This document shows positions 44,165 to 54,756 of a stretch of 64,000 nt of DNA, piece by piece; position 1 is the stretch's first letter; the number at the start of each line of letters is the position of its first letter. The stretch covers positions 95,074 to 159,073 of the forward strand of contig JAGUVW010000022.1 of assembly GCA_020062665.1 (NCBI GenBank), given 5' to 3'. Under the pieces are notes generated by a model. That model did no database searches. It saw only the letters and a list, made by a program, of their open reading frames with translations, and had not been told where the DNA came from. Both the position numbers and the translations under genes were made by a program. This DNA is from Pseudomonadales bacterium (lineage in GTDB: Bacteria > Pseudomonadota > Gammaproteobacteria > Pseudomonadales > Ketobacteraceae).

Positions 44165-46306
44165 TTATTCGAAGATCTCGTCTTTCTCAGCTTTTTCGAT
44201 CAGCAGCGCCGGCGGGTTGAAACGCTCGCCGTAGCGGGCAGCCAGCTCCTGCGCACGGGCCACGAACTTGCGCAGGCCGTACTGGTTGATGTACTGCACC
44301 ACGCCGCCGGTCCAGGCCGGGAAACCGATCCCCATGATGGAGCCGATGTTGGCATCCGCCACTTTCTCGATCACGCCTTCCTGCATGCAACGCACGGTTT
44401 CCAGGGACTGGATGAACAGGAAACGCTCCTGCATGTCCTCGAACGGAATCTGCTTGCTGCCAGCGCCGAAGGTTTCTTTCAGACCCGGCCACAGCGTCTT
44501 CTTGCCGCCCTGCGGATAGTCGTAGAAACCGGCGCCAGCCGCTTTGCCAGCCCGCTTCAGATCCAGCATTTTCACAATCACTTCCTCGGAAGGCGTGACC
44601 GGCATCGTCTGACCCTGAGCTTCCAGATCCGCGCGTGCCGCCAGGCTGATGTTACGCATGGTCTGCAGGTTCAGCTCGTCGGAGATCGCCAGAGTGCCCA
44701 CCGGGAAGCCGGCTTTCGCCGCCGCCATCTCGATAGACGCCGCCGCCAGACCTTCCTTCAGCATGCCCAGACCTTCGTTCACGTAGGTGCCGATGACACG
44801 GGTGGTGAAGAAGCCGCGGGCATCGTTGACCACGATCGGGGTCTTCTTGATCTGCAGAACGTAGTCGATGGACTTGGCCAGGGTTTCCGGAGAAGTCTGC
44901 TTGCCGCAGATGATTTCCACCAGCGGCATCTTGTCGACCGGCGAGAAGAAGTGCAGGCCGATAAAGTTGGCAGGACGCACGGACGCTTCCGCCAAGCCAG
45001 TGATCGGCAGGCTTGAGGTGTTAGACGCCATGATGCCAGTGGCCAGCATTTTGGCTTCGGCTTCCTTGGTAACGGTGGCCTTCAGTTCGCGCTTCTCGAA
45101 CACGGCTTCGATCACCAGATCGCAACCAGCCAGATCGTCGGCGCTGGCAGTAGGCTTGATCAGGGACAGGACCTTGTCCGCTTTCTCCTGGGTCATAGAA
45201 CCCTTGGAGACGCGCTTCTTCAGCAGGTTTTCGCTGTACGCCTTACCTTTCTGGGCGGCTTCCAGCGAGATGTCCTTCAGCACCACTTCAATACCGGACA
45301 TGGCGCTGGAGTAAGCAATGCCCGCGCCCATCATGCCGGCGCCCAGGATGCCCACTTTCTTGGTAGTGTGGTGTTCGAAACCTTTCGGACGGCTGCCGCC
45401 CTTGCCGATTTCCTGCAGCTGGAAGAAAAACGCCTTGATCATGTTCTTCGCCACCGGGCCAATGGCCAGGCTGGTGAAGTAGCGGGCTTCCACTTTCATT
45501 GCGGTGTCGAAATCAACCTGCAGGGATTCCACAGCGGCGCTCAGAATGGCTTCGGGCGCGGGGAAGCAGCCCTTGGTCTTGTTCTTCAGCATGGCCGGGA
45601 TGATCGGCAGTTTCATGGCCAGGCCAGGAGACGCCGGCGTGCCACCGGGCACCTTGTAGTTCTTGTCATCCCAGGGCTGAACGGCGTTGGGATTGGCTTT
45701 ACACCAGGCTTTGGCCTTGGCGATCATGTCGGCCTGGTCGGTAGCCAGATCGTCGATCAGGCGCGCAGCCTTGGCTTCTTCCGGGCTCACCTGCTTGCCT
45801 TCCATCAGGAAGGGCGCAGCCGCTTCCAGACCCAGCATGCGGGTCAGACGCACTACACCACCGGCACCCGGCAACAGGCCCAGCGTCACTTCCGGCAGAC
45901 CAATCTTGGTCTTGGGATCATTGATAGCAATACGATGGTTGCACGCCATGCAGATCTCGTAGCCGCCACCCAGGGCAGCACCGTTGATGGCCGCCACAAC
46001 CGGGGCCTTCAGCTTCTCGATGCGGCGCAGCTGACGCTTCACCTGCATGGTGCCTTCCATGAACTGCTCGGCCACTTCCGGGCTGGCCTTGATCAGGTCA
46101 TTCAGGTCGCCACCAGCGAAGAAGGTTTTCTTGGCAGAAGTGATTACCACGCCGGCCAGCTTCTCTTCTTTTTCCAGGCGGTCCAGGCAGGAATCCATCG
46201 CCTGCTGGTAGTTCTGGTTCATGGTATTGGCCGATTGGCCCTGCATGTCCATGGTCAGAACGACGATATTGTCGGCGTCTTTTTCGTAACGAATATGGTC
46301 AGTCAT
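44165..46306 (-). CDS. Fatty-acid oxidation complex alpha subunit (FadB/FadJ-like)
   Basis: A 713-residue bifunctional enoyl-CoA hydratase/3-hydroxyacyl-CoA dehydrogenase. The hydratase half (residues 1-190) has FFAGGDLNDL and NGAALGGGYEICMACNHRIA with the crotonase GG and Glu segments, plus LPEVTLGLLPGAGG. The dehydrogenase half begins at GILGAGMMGAGIAY (NAD loop) and has catalytic-His segment LHFFSPVDKMPLVEI and the C-terminal hydroxyacyl-CoA domain (GFFTTRV). The order and spacing with the preceding thiolase gene make the beta-oxidation complex. It is closer to the FadJ/actinobacterial-like single-chain types than to E. coli FadB, but I avoid a firm symbol. Confidence 0.93.
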   Translation of the reverse strand: MTDHIRYEKDADNIVVLTMDMQGQSANTMNQNYQQAMDSCLDRLEKEEKLAGVVITSAKKTFFAGGDLNDLIKASPEVAEQFMEGTMQVKRQLRRIEKLKAPVVAAINGAALGGGYEICMACNHRIAINDPKTKIGLPEVTLGLLPGAGGVVRLTRMLGLEAAAPFLMEGKQVSPEEAKAARLIDDLATDQADMIAKAKAWCKANPNAVQPWDDKNYKVPGGTPASPGLAMKLPIIPAMLKNKTKGCFPAPEAILSAAVESLQVDFDTAMKVEARYFTSLAIGPVAKNMIKAFFFQLQEIGKGGSRPKGFEHHTTKKVGILGAGMMGAGIAYSSAMSGIEVVLKDISLEAAQKGKAYSENLLKKRVSKGSMTQEKADKVLSLIKPTASADDLAGCDLVIEAVFEKRELKATVTKEAEAKMLATGIMASNTSSLPITGLAEASVRPANFIGLHFFSPVDKMPLVEIICGKQTSPETLAKSIDYVLQIKKTPIVVNDARGFFTTRVIGTYVNEGLGMLKEGLAAASIEMAAAKAGFPVGTLAISDELNLQTMRNISLAARADLEAQGQTMPVTPSEEVIVKMLDLKRAGKAAGAGFYDYPQGGKKTLWPGLKETFGAGSKQIPFEDMQERFLFIQSLETVRCMQEGVIEKVADANIGSIMGIGFPAWTGGVVQYINQYGLRKFVARAQELAARYGERFNPPALLIEKAEKDEIFE

Positions 46307-46326
46307 TGTCAGTCTCCGAATCCTGC

Positions 46327-47538
<1,212 letters not shown>

Positions 47539-48041
47539 TCAACCATTCCTCATAGTTTCGGTTTTGAGTCCGTGACCCACGGGACACTCAGGGTGCATAC
47601 CTTGCTCTTTTTCCCCCACCCAAACAATGACCGGACAGCTCAGGCGCTGTGACCAAAAGCGTCATGATCAGTGCTTTGCTCATACATCATCCAAAGAGCC
47701 AAAAACCTATCCCAAAAGAGGAATTGTCACCGTTTTACCCTGTGACACTGTTACCATTTTCTACAAGTGTTACATTTTCACACATGCAGAACCTTGAAAT
47801 TGGATTAACCGATGCTATAGTGGCAAACATGAAGGCACGGAAAAGAATCGGGTTTAGTAAGAAGATTCTAACTTTCTGGACTAGATTAAATCACGTGACT
47901 TCATCAGAAGCACAACTGTCCGCGCAACTGAAGTGATTTCACGAGGTTGACGACGCGGCCCCTGGGAACTCCATCAGAAAGGGGCGGCACGCAGGCAGAT
48001 CTGGCGATGAGTTGTGTCAGAAACACATGAGGAGTTCGAGT
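47539..48041. other. Intergenic region with a sigma-70 promoter and a possible micro-ORF
   Basis: About 500 bp between divergent fadA and the small membrane-protein gene. Contents: AT-rich flank with repeated TGTGACA/TGTTAC-like words (47740-47780), a promoter TTGAAA (47794-47799) with TATAGT (47816-47821) and 16-bp spacing, and a 35-codon reading frame that begins at the predicted start point. A longer 95-codon frame over the same region lacks a ribosome site and is not accepted. Confidence 0.55.
47794..47821 (+). promoter_or_regulatory. Sigma-70 promoter
   Basis: TTGAAA at 47794-47799 and TATAGT at 47816-47821, spacing 16 bp. It points towards the 74-residue membrane protein gene 220 bp downstream, implying a long leader or a separate small transcript. 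Confidence 0.5.
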
Positions 48042-48266
48042 ATGAAAATGGCAAATTCAACTGTAGTTCGTCAACTGGCCGTCGACAGCGTCTCTTTCCT
48101 GGCTGTACTGGCCCTGACCGTAGGCGGTTTCTGGGGCTTGTTCCTGGTAGACGCTTCCCTGTTCACCATGGTGGTGTTCGGACTGCTGATGATTCCTGCG
48201 ATGTTCAGCAGCACCTACTACCTGGGCAAGGACATCAACGAAGCGACTCATAAGCTGATCGCTTAA
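48042..48266 (+). CDS. Small two-TM membrane protein (74 aa)
   Basis: A 74-residue protein, MKMANSTVVRQLAVDSVSF, with GAGGAG 8 nt upstream. Two hydrophobic stretches, FLAVLALTVGGFWGLFLVDA and FTMVVFGLLMIPAMFSST, form a helical hairpin; the N-terminus and the tail (DINEATHKLIA) are hydrophilic. No family recognised. Preceded by a long leader with its own promoter, followed by a weak hairpin. Confidence 0.7.
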   Translation: MKMANSTVVRQLAVDSVSFLAVLALTVGGFWGLFLVDASLFTMVVFGLLMIPAMFSSTYYLGKDINEATHKLIA

Positions 48267-48584
48267 TCGCAAGCAAGGCTGCGGCTGGCATCTCATCTGG
48301 TTGACGCTGGCTGCAGCAGCGGTTTTGTCCACACCCTCGCGGTTGCAGGCTCGACACCGCAGAGTTCGCCCTTCCCCGACTGGAAGGCAGTTTTCCGCCG
48401 CAGAGACGGAAACCTTCTTTTTCCCTCCGCGCTATCTATTATTGCCGCCTGATTATTGGTCGCGCCGCAACGTATAAAGGTGGCAATACCAGCTGGTGAT
48501 CCGAAGTTAAACCTTAGCCATAATTTGTTGGTGCGCGCCGCGGACAAGCCCACTGATCAGGGCCTGCCAGGGCGCGGGTGGCAT
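48267..48584. other. Intergenic region with a possible terminator
   Basis: About 320 bp between convergent genes. TTTCCG near 48392-48397 pairs with CGGAAA 48407-48412 and is followed by CCTTCTTTTTCCC, a plausible terminator for the small membrane-protein gene. Nothing else supported. Confidence 0.45.
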
Positions 48585-49472
48585 TCAGGCAGATCCGGCT
48601 ACCAGGTTGACATAGAACTCGACCGGCTCGATGTAGGGGGTGAAGCTGTATTCAACCCGCACACGGTAAAGCCCTGGTGGCAGCGGATTGGTCTGGCAAA
48701 ACGGCTTTTGGTAAGGACGCGTCACGTCGTCAGATGGGTCGGTCGGCGTATCCATATCATCTACCCTCGTACCTGCTTTCAACTCTAAAGCCAGCTCACA
48801 CTGGCTTTGCGACGGATTACTATTGTTCCAACCCACCGCCTGGAGGTCGGCCTCGTAATTATAGGTTGTGGGATCCTGGTCGGAATCCGCGTAATTCCGC
48901 TCACCCGAAAACAGATAGCCTAGCGGAGTGTTCCGTTGAACCGGGTATGCCTCTTGGGCTTTCAACGTCAGAGCATTAGTTTTGAATGGATCAAAGGTAC
49001 CCAGGCCGTATCTAAAGCTTGTAGTACTATCCACAATCAGCGAATTCCAAACCTCTTCATCGCTTTCGTTATAAATACGAACCTCGACCCCCGCGCCCCG
49101 AAAGGTGATGGGCAAATCGTCATAGGTGTTGTTATAAAAGCGGATCTGAAACACCAGACCCTGAGTCACAGCCACCTGCTCACCATCACAGTATGGTGAT
49201 GCTTCGCCGCCTAACGTTTCGTAGTTGTCGTATATTGGCACCTCGATATCGATGAGGTTCGCATTCTTCGCTGTGAAGAGGCAGTCTTCTAAACTCGGCC
49301 GGTCTTCACGATCGTAATGTATCTGGGTAAGGGTTCTGTCAGTGATCACCTGACTGCCATTCACCAGCAGAAGAAGCCCGTATTCGCGGGAAAGCTTGTT
49401 ATCGTCGCCACCGCCGCAGGCGGCCAGCGTGAGTGCGGCTGCCAAACTCGCACACAATCTCTTATTGAACAT
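48585..49472 (-). CDS. Putative secreted lipoprotein of unknown function (295 aa)
   Basis: A 295-residue lipoprotein: signal peptide MFNKRLCASLAAALTLAAC ending in the lipobox LAAC, followed by GGGDDNKLSREYG. The mature protein contains four or more Cys and aromatic beta-rich sequence (VTQGLVFQIRFYNNTYDDLPITFRGAGVEVRIYN and LPPGLYRVRVEYSFTPYIEPVEFYVNL). The last part has the character of an Ig-like strand pair; a BsuPI-like resemblance is possible but weak. No family is named. Base composition is lower in GC than the core genes. Convergent with the small membrane-protein gene. Confidence 0.75.
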   Translation of the reverse strand: MFNKRLCASLAAALTLAACGGGDDNKLSREYGLLLLVNGSQVITDRTLTQIHYDREDRPSLEDCLFTAKNANLIDIEVPIYDNYETLGGEASPYCDGEQVAVTQGLVFQIRFYNNTYDDLPITFRGAGVEVRIYNESDEEVWNSLIVDSTTSFRYGLGTFDPFKTNALTLKAQEAYPVQRNTPLGYLFSGERNYADSDQDPTTYNYEADLQAVGWNNSNPSQSQCELALELKAGTRVDDMDTPTDPSDDVTRPYQKPFCQTNPLPPGLYRVRVEYSFTPYIEPVEFYVNLVAGSA

Positions 49473-49653
49473 TCATTGCTCCAGTCTCTGATCCGGGCAC
49501 AGCGTCACGCCCTTGATGAACCCGGCATTTAATCAGCCTGGCCTGTAAAACTCAACTGCTGGGCTTCCGAGTAAAGGCTGCCAAACCAGGCCGTACACCA
49601 GCCAGCAGACTGTGAGACACCAGGATGGGGAGCATGGTTCAAGCCCACTGGAC

Positions 49654-51534
49654 TCAGGCTTTCACCACCTCGAAGCGGGACTTGTAGACTTCGATACGGT
49701 TGCGGCCGTTGCTCTTAGCCTGGTAGAGGGCCTCGTCGGCCTTGTGCATGAGGTTCTCGGGGGTGGCGTGAACCGGGGGGATGCAGACATGGACGCCCAT
49801 GCTGACGGTGACGGGTACCCGCTGGTCGTCGAACCAGAACTGGGCATATTGAACGTGGTGGCGGATACTTTCGGCGATCTTGAGGACGCCTTCCAGCTCG
49901 GTGGCCGGCAGCAGCATGACGAATTCTTCCCCGCCATAGCGCACCAGGATGTCCAGATTGCGCCGGCAGTATTTCTGCAGGATGGTGGACAGCTTGCGCA
50001 GAACCTCATCCCCCGCCAGATGACCGAAGTTGTCGTTGATCTTCTTGAAATGGTCGGCATCGATTACCAGCACACCCAGGCTGGAGCGGTGACGTTTGCA
50101 CTGGTCGATGGTGTCGGGAAACACCGAGTCCAGATAACGGCGGTTGTGCAGGCCGGTAAGCGGGTCGGACTGGGAATCCCGCTCCAGGCGCCGGTTGGAA
50201 TTCTGCAGGTACTCCAGCATTTCGTTGAGCTCGCGGGTCTTCTGCTCTACCTCCTGCTGCAGTTGCAGGTTGGCGGCGTTCTCGATCTGCTCCTTTTCCC
50301 GGGTCAGGCGGGCCACTTCCTGGCTCAGCTCCAGGGCCTGGTGCATGGCGGAAACCTTTTCCGCCCGTTCACGCCGCACGCGGGCTGCAATGGCGGTGGT
50401 CACCAGAAGATTCCCCAGCCCCAGGCCAATGGCCTGCAGATAGAGCACCGAGGAGCCATAGGGCAGCACATCGAACATGGACAGCAGGAACACGCAGTAG
50501 CCGCCGATGGTGACTGTCCACCCCAGCAGCAGATAGAGCGCCCAGGGATTGCGATGCAGCACCTGATGGCCCATCACGAAGAAGGCGTAAAGCGCCGTCA
50601 GCGATGACAGAAACTGCAGCGCCATCACACTGAGCTGCTCGCGCAGGAAAGGTGTCAGCAGCACCGGCACCACGAATCCGGCCATCAGGATATTCGCCAG
50701 CCGGTAAAACAGCAGGGAACGGGTTTTCAGCTCCATGAACTGGATCGCAAACATACCGCCAAAGAAGAAACTGGCCGCCGCTGACAGCACCAGCACGTGG
50801 TCGTTGATCATGACGCTGCCACGCCAGAGATAGGCGTAGCCGAAGCCACTCAGGGCCGCCTGGTAAATGCCGATGGAAATGAGGAAGAACAGGTTGTGCA
50901 GGAAGGTGCGCTCGCGCAGGTACATCATGAGCATCAGGTTGAAATAACCCAACACCAGAATCACCCCGAAGTAGATGCCGTAGAAAGCCTGGCCACGTAT
51001 CTCCTGCTGGAAGAAGACATCGCGATAGTGCAACGCCACTGAAAACATCAGCGCACTGGTGGATTCCACGCGCATGAACAGACTGTATTGACCGGACGCG
51101 GGGAAGCCGGCGATGAACAGCGGGTAACGATGCTGATGCAGGCGCGAGGAAAAATCCTGGTGATCGCCACCGGTCTGCCGATCCAGGATGTCGGCCTGAT
51201 TTCCACGCCAGGCCACCAGATAGAAATCCACCCGATCCAGAAACGGCGATCCGATCTCGAGCAAGGTCTGCAACTGCTGGCCGGTTTGCACGTCGACATC
51301 GAAGCGCAGCCAGACGGGATGCTGGTTGTAGCCGACGTTGATGCTGGTGCCCCGATGCTGCGCCCAAGCACCGGATTCACCCAGCAGCTGCTGAACAGAT
51401 GCTGTGCGATCGGTTTGAACATGAGAGCGATATTCAGGCGCGAGTCGAAAATAGGAAACCTGTCCATCGGGCTGGGTGGCAAAAGCAATCCGCGACACGA
51501 TCAATGCCATTAGCATGAAAACGATCTTTGTCAC
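49654..51534 (-). CDS. 7TM-DISM diguanylate cyclase
   Basis: A ~626-residue membrane protein. A signal peptide leads to a periplasmic 7TMR-DISMED2-like domain (GTSINVGYNQHPVWLRFDVDVQTGQQLQTLLEIGSPFLDRVDFYLV), then seven helices (residues ~190-390), a coiled coil (ALELSQEVARLTREKEQIENAANLQLQQEVEQ), and a GGDEF domain with active GGEEF and an RxxD inhibitory site (RNLD, 5 residues before GGEEF). It makes cyclic-di-GMP in response to an unknown extracellular, possibly carbohydrate-like, ligand. Start is uncertain: GTG at 51558, GTG at 51534 or ATG at 51516 all give signal-like N-termini without a clear ribosome site. Confidence 0.9.
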   Translation of the reverse strand: MTKIVFMLMALIVSRIAFATQPDGQVSYFRLAPEYRSHVQTDRTASVQQLLGESGAWAQHRGTSINVGYNQHPVWLRFDVDVQTGQQLQTLLEIGSPFLDRVDFYLVAWRGNQADILDRQTGGDHQDFSSRLHQHRYPLFIAGFPASGQYSLFMRVESTSALMFSVALHYRDVFFQQEIRGQAFYGIYFGVILVLGYFNLMLMMYLRERTFLHNLFFLISIGIYQAALSGFGYAYLWRGSVMINDHVLVLSAAASFFFGGMFAIQFMELKTRSLLFYRLANILMAGFVVPVLLTPFLREQLSVMALQFLSSLTALYAFFVMGHQVLHRNPWALYLLLGWTVTIGGYCVFLLSMFDVLPYGSSVLYLQAIGLGLGNLLVTTAIAARVRRERAEKVSAMHQALELSQEVARLTREKEQIENAANLQLQQEVEQKTRELNEMLEYLQNSNRRLERDSQSDPLTGLHNRRYLDSVFPDTIDQCKRHRSSLGVLVIDADHFKKINDNFGHLAGDEVLRKLSTILQKYCRRNLDILVRYGGEEFVMLLPATELEGVLKIAESIRHHVQYAQFWFDDQRVPVTVSMGVHVCIPPVHATPENLMHKADEALYQAKSNGRNRIEVYKSRFEVVKA

Positions 51535-51744
51535 CCGGCTACTGACCAATGCCACCACCCATTCACACTACAAAAGTGAACCCTGTCCTAAAAATGTAGA
51601 CAGCGAAAATACCCTATTGTATGGCCTTCGTGTAGCGTTTCTTGTCAGAATGTAAGCTGTGCCAACTAATTGACTTGTGTCCGGTTGCCGCAGCTTTAAA
51701 GCAGTTAGATTCGCCAATTAATCCGCTCCACAAAACGGTGTTGC

Positions 51745-52875
51745 ATGAAGAAAACAGTCTTTCTGGTCATCCTGGTCGCGCTGGTGGGTGGCATCGTACT
51801 GTGGCTGAACCGCCCGGAGGTGCCGTCGGTGACTGTCGCCACCCTGGCAAATGGATCGGTAGAGGCGCTGGTGGCCAACACCCGCGCCGGCACGATTCGA
51901 TCCTGTCAGCGTTCGAAACTGTCGTTGACAGCGGGTGGCACGGTGGCAGAACTGCATGTGCAGAACGGCGACAGAGTTGAGAAAGGTCAGTTACTGCTGC
52001 GTCTGTGGAATGAGGATCAGAAAGCGCGCCGGGATCAGGCGCTGGCACAACTCAACGCAGCGGAGCTGGCAGTACGGGAAATCTGCGATGGTTCCGCCCG
52101 CGATTCACGGGATGCCACCCGCGCAGAAGCGCTCGCGCGCAAGAAAGTGATTTCCGACGATGCTCTGGATATTTCACGCACGCGGGCCGAAATCTCGGCA
52201 CACAGTTGCGAGCGGGCGAAGGTGGAAGTCCAGGCTGCCCTCGCCCAGCTGGATCTGCAGGAGGCGTTGCTGAAGCAAACCGAGCTGGTGGCACCCTTCG
52301 CCGGCATCGTGGCCGAAATCAATGGCGAAGTGGGCGAATTTGTCACGCCGTCGCCGCCGGGCATCATCACGCCGCCAGCGGTGGATCTGATTGCAGATGA
52401 CTGTCTGTATGTGCGCGCACCGATCGATGAAGTCGATGCCGCCGCCATCACCGTGGGCATGCCGGCGCGCATTTCGCTGGACGCATTTCGCGGCAAGATT
52501 TTCACGGGCACCGTGAGTCGCATCGCGCCCTATGTGCAGGACTATGAAAAGCAGGCACGCACGGTGGATGTGGAGGCCCGCTTCGAATCCGTGTCCGAGG
52601 ATATCAAACTGCTGGTGGGTTACAGCGCCGACATCGAGGTGATTCTGGAAGATCGTGCTGACGTGCTGCGGGTTCCCACCGAAGCTATTTTTGACGGTAA
52701 TCAGGTGCTGGTGCTGACCAGCGACGGCGTGCTGGAGCAGCGGGAATTCGAGCCGGGCATCGCCAACTGGACCTGGACAGAGGCGCGCGCAGGACTGCAA
52801 TCGGGCGAACGTGTTTTGCTGACGCTGGATACGCCCGGCGCCGAAGCGGGCGCCAAGGTGAACGTGAGTCCATGA
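51745..52875 (+). CDS. Periplasmic adaptor (HlyD/MacA-like membrane fusion protein)
   Basis: A 376-residue adaptor: N-terminal anchor helix (TVFLVILVALVGGIVLWL), barrel-sandwich lipoyl half (LSLTAGGTVAELHVQNGDRVEKGQLLLRL), an alpha-helical hairpin (~85-170), second lipoyl half (ELVAPFAGIVAEINGEVGEF) and beta-barrel (DADA/LDAFRGKIFTGTVSRI). In tripartite efflux the protein joins the inner membrane ABC transporter to a TolC-type outer membrane channel, which is not encoded here. Its stop overlaps the ATPase gene start by 4 nt (ATGA). Belongs to a MacAB-type operon of four genes. Confidence 0.9.
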   Translation: MKKTVFLVILVALVGGIVLWLNRPEVPSVTVATLANGSVEALVANTRAGTIRSCQRSKLSLTAGGTVAELHVQNGDRVEKGQLLLRLWNEDQKARRDQALAQLNAAELAVREICDGSARDSRDATRAEALARKKVISDDALDISRTRAEISAHSCERAKVEVQAALAQLDLQEALLKQTELVAPFAGIVAEINGEVGEFVTPSPPGIITPPAVDLIADDCLYVRAPIDEVDAAAITVGMPARISLDAFRGKIFTGTVSRIAPYVQDYEKQARTVDVEARFESVSEDIKLLVGYSADIEVILEDRADVLRVPTEAIFDGNQVLVLTSDGVLEQREFEPGIANWTWTEARAGLQSGERVLLTLDTPGAEAGAKVNVSP

Positions 52876-53543
52876 TCCAGCTGGAGCACATCAGCAAGAC
52901 CTTTCTGCTGGGCGATCAGGCGGTTCACGCCCTCGACGATGTGACGCTGACGATCGCAAGCGGCGACTATCTTTCCGTGATGGGCCCGTCCGGTTCCGGC
53001 AAATCCACGTTGCTCAATGTGCTGGGGCTGCTGGATCAGCCGGATGACGGACACTATCGGCTGGAAGGCACCGACACCACCACGTTGAGCGAGCCTGAGC
53101 GTGCTCGCTATCGCCGCGAGCATATCGGCTTTGTGTTCCAGTCCTACCATCTGGTGAATCGCCTGTCCGCGCGGGAGAACATTGAACTGCCGCTGGTGCT
53201 GGCGGGCGTACCGCCGAAGGATCGGGCACCACGGGTGAATGAAATGCTGGAACGTCTGAGCCTCACCGATCGCGCTACCCATCTGCCCAATCAACTATCC
53301 GGCGGTCAACGTCAGCGCGTAGCCATCGGCCGCGCCATCATCATGAAACCGCAATTGTTGCTGGCGGACGAACCCACCGGCAACCTCGACAGCAAATCCG
53401 GTGCGGATGTCGTGACGCTGCTGGAAGAACTCAACCAGCAGGGAATTACCTTGCTGGTGGTCACCCACGATCTGGCCCTGGGCCAGCGCGCGCGTCGTCG
53501 CATCCGCATGGTGGATGGCCGCATCGACAGCGACGGAACCTGA
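52872..53543 (+). CDS. ABC transporter ATP-binding protein (MacB/LolD-type)
   Basis: A 223-residue ATPase: Walker A GPSGSGKS (residues ~39-46), Q-loop, signature LSGGQRQRVAIGRA, Walker B LLLADEPTGNLDSKSG, and switch His in VVTHDLAL. It is the separate nucleotide-binding subunit of MacB-like transporters in which the ATPase and permease are not fused. Translationally coupled with the adaptor gene and followed after 3 nt by the first permease. Energises export of a substrate such as an antibiotic, peptide or lipoprotein-like molecule; which one is not deducible. Confidence 0.95.
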   Translation: MIQLEHISKTFLLGDQAVHALDDVTLTIASGDYLSVMGPSGSGKSTLLNVLGLLDQPDDGHYRLEGTDTTTLSEPERARYRREHIGFVFQSYHLVNRLSARENIELPLVLAGVPPKDRAPRVNEMLERLSLTDRATHLPNQLSGGQRQRVAIGRAIIMKPQLLLADEPTGNLDSKSGADVVTLLEELNQQGITLLVVTHDLALGQRARRRIRMVDGRIDSDGT

Positions 53544-53546
53544 ACC

Positions 53547-54755
53547 ATGCGCACCGCCGACCTGCTCCGCTTCGATTTCCAGGTGTTGAACCGCCATCGC
53601 TTTCGCACCCTGATGATGCTGATTGCGATGTCGATCGGCGTGGCGGCGGTGAATCTGCTCACCGGTCTGGGGGAAGGCGCCAAGTCGTTCGTGCTGGGGG
53701 AGTTTTCCATGCTGGGGAAAAATACCCTGATCATGATGCCCGGCAAGAAAGAAACCAGCGGCGGCATGCCGCCCATCACCGGTGAAGCGCCCCGCGATGT
53801 CACGCTGCAGGACGCCGAAGCACTGCGTCGCGTGCCCGGCGTGAAGCAGGTGGCGCCACTGATCGTGGGCATCAGTGAAATTTCCTTCGGCGGCCGCAAC
53901 CGCGAGGTGATGATTGCCGGCACCACGGCGTCTTACTTTTCCATTCGCCAGTTGCCGATTCGCCAGGGTAGTGCCCTGCCGGTACTGGCGTGGGACATTG
54001 CGAGCCCCGTAGCTGTCGTGGGCTCCAAGGTGAAAAAGGAAATCTTCGGCGAACGCCCGGCCCTGGGTCAGTGGCTGAAAGCTGGTGGCCACCGCTTCCG
54101 TGTGATCGGAGTGATGGACAGCAAGGGACAAGCCCTGGGCATGGATATGAACGATCTAATCATCATTCCCGTGGCCAGCGCCCAGGCCCTGTTCAATCAG
54201 GAAGGGCTGCTGCGGGTGATGATCGAAGTGCAAGGCAGCGAGCAGCTCGAATCCACCCGCAAGCGCGTCATCGACACCATGATTGCCCGCCATGAGCAGG
54301 AAGAAGACGTCACGGTGATCACCCAGGACTCCATGCTGAGCGCCTTCAACGACATTCTGGATACCATGACGCTGGCAGTGGGCGGCATCGGTGCCATCAG
54401 TCTGCTGGTGGCCGGCATTCTGATCATGAATGTAACGCTGATTTCCGTCAGCCAGCGCACCAAGGAAATTGGCCTGCTGAAAGCCATCGGTGCATCGGAT
54501 CGCGACGTGCTGCAGATTTTTCTGGTGGAGGCGGCGTTGATGGCGGCACTGGGTGCGGTACTGGGTTTGCTGGTGAGTGAAGGCGCGCTGCTCGCCGGCC
54601 GCCTGATGTTCAGCGACATTGCGTTTCGCACGCCGCTGTGGGCGCTGCTGCTGTCGGTGGCGACGGCGATGACAACAGCACTGCTGTTCGCCTGGGGGCC
54701 ATCGCGGCGGGCCGCGCGACTGGAACCGGTGAACGCGCTGCAGGGAAGGCTCTGA
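53547..54755 (+). CDS. MacB/FtsX-type ABC permease 1
   Basis: A 402-residue permease with an N-terminal TM (LMMLIAMSIGVAAVNLLTGL), a large periplasmic MacB_PCD domain (~45-270) and three C-terminal TM helices (FtsX domain, ~285-400). The family landmark GLLKAIGASDRDVLQIFLVEAALMAALGAVLG is intact. Paired with a second, distinct permease encoded 1 nt downstream, so the transporter is probably a heterodimer. Confidence 0.93.
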   Translation: MRTADLLRFDFQVLNRHRFRTLMMLIAMSIGVAAVNLLTGLGEGAKSFVLGEFSMLGKNTLIMMPGKKETSGGMPPITGEAPRDVTLQDAEALRRVPGVKQVAPLIVGISEISFGGRNREVMIAGTTASYFSIRQLPIRQGSALPVLAWDIASPVAVVGSKVKKEIFGERPALGQWLKAGGHRFRVIGVMDSKGQALGMDMNDLIIIPVASAQALFNQEGLLRVMIEVQGSEQLESTRKRVIDTMIARHEQEEDVTVITQDSMLSAFNDILDTMTLAVGGIGAISLLVAGILIMNVTLISVSQRTKEIGLLKAIGASDRDVLQIFLVEAALMAALGAVLGLLVSEGALLAGRLMFSDIAFRTPLWALLLSVATAMTTALLFAWGPSRRAARLEPVNALQGRL

Positions 54756-54756
54756 C

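Noticed and set aside
47649..47936. 95-codon plus-strand frame upstream of the small membrane protein
   Set aside because: No ribosome site and it begins before the best promoter. Only the shorter 35-codon internal frame is kept, as a speculation.
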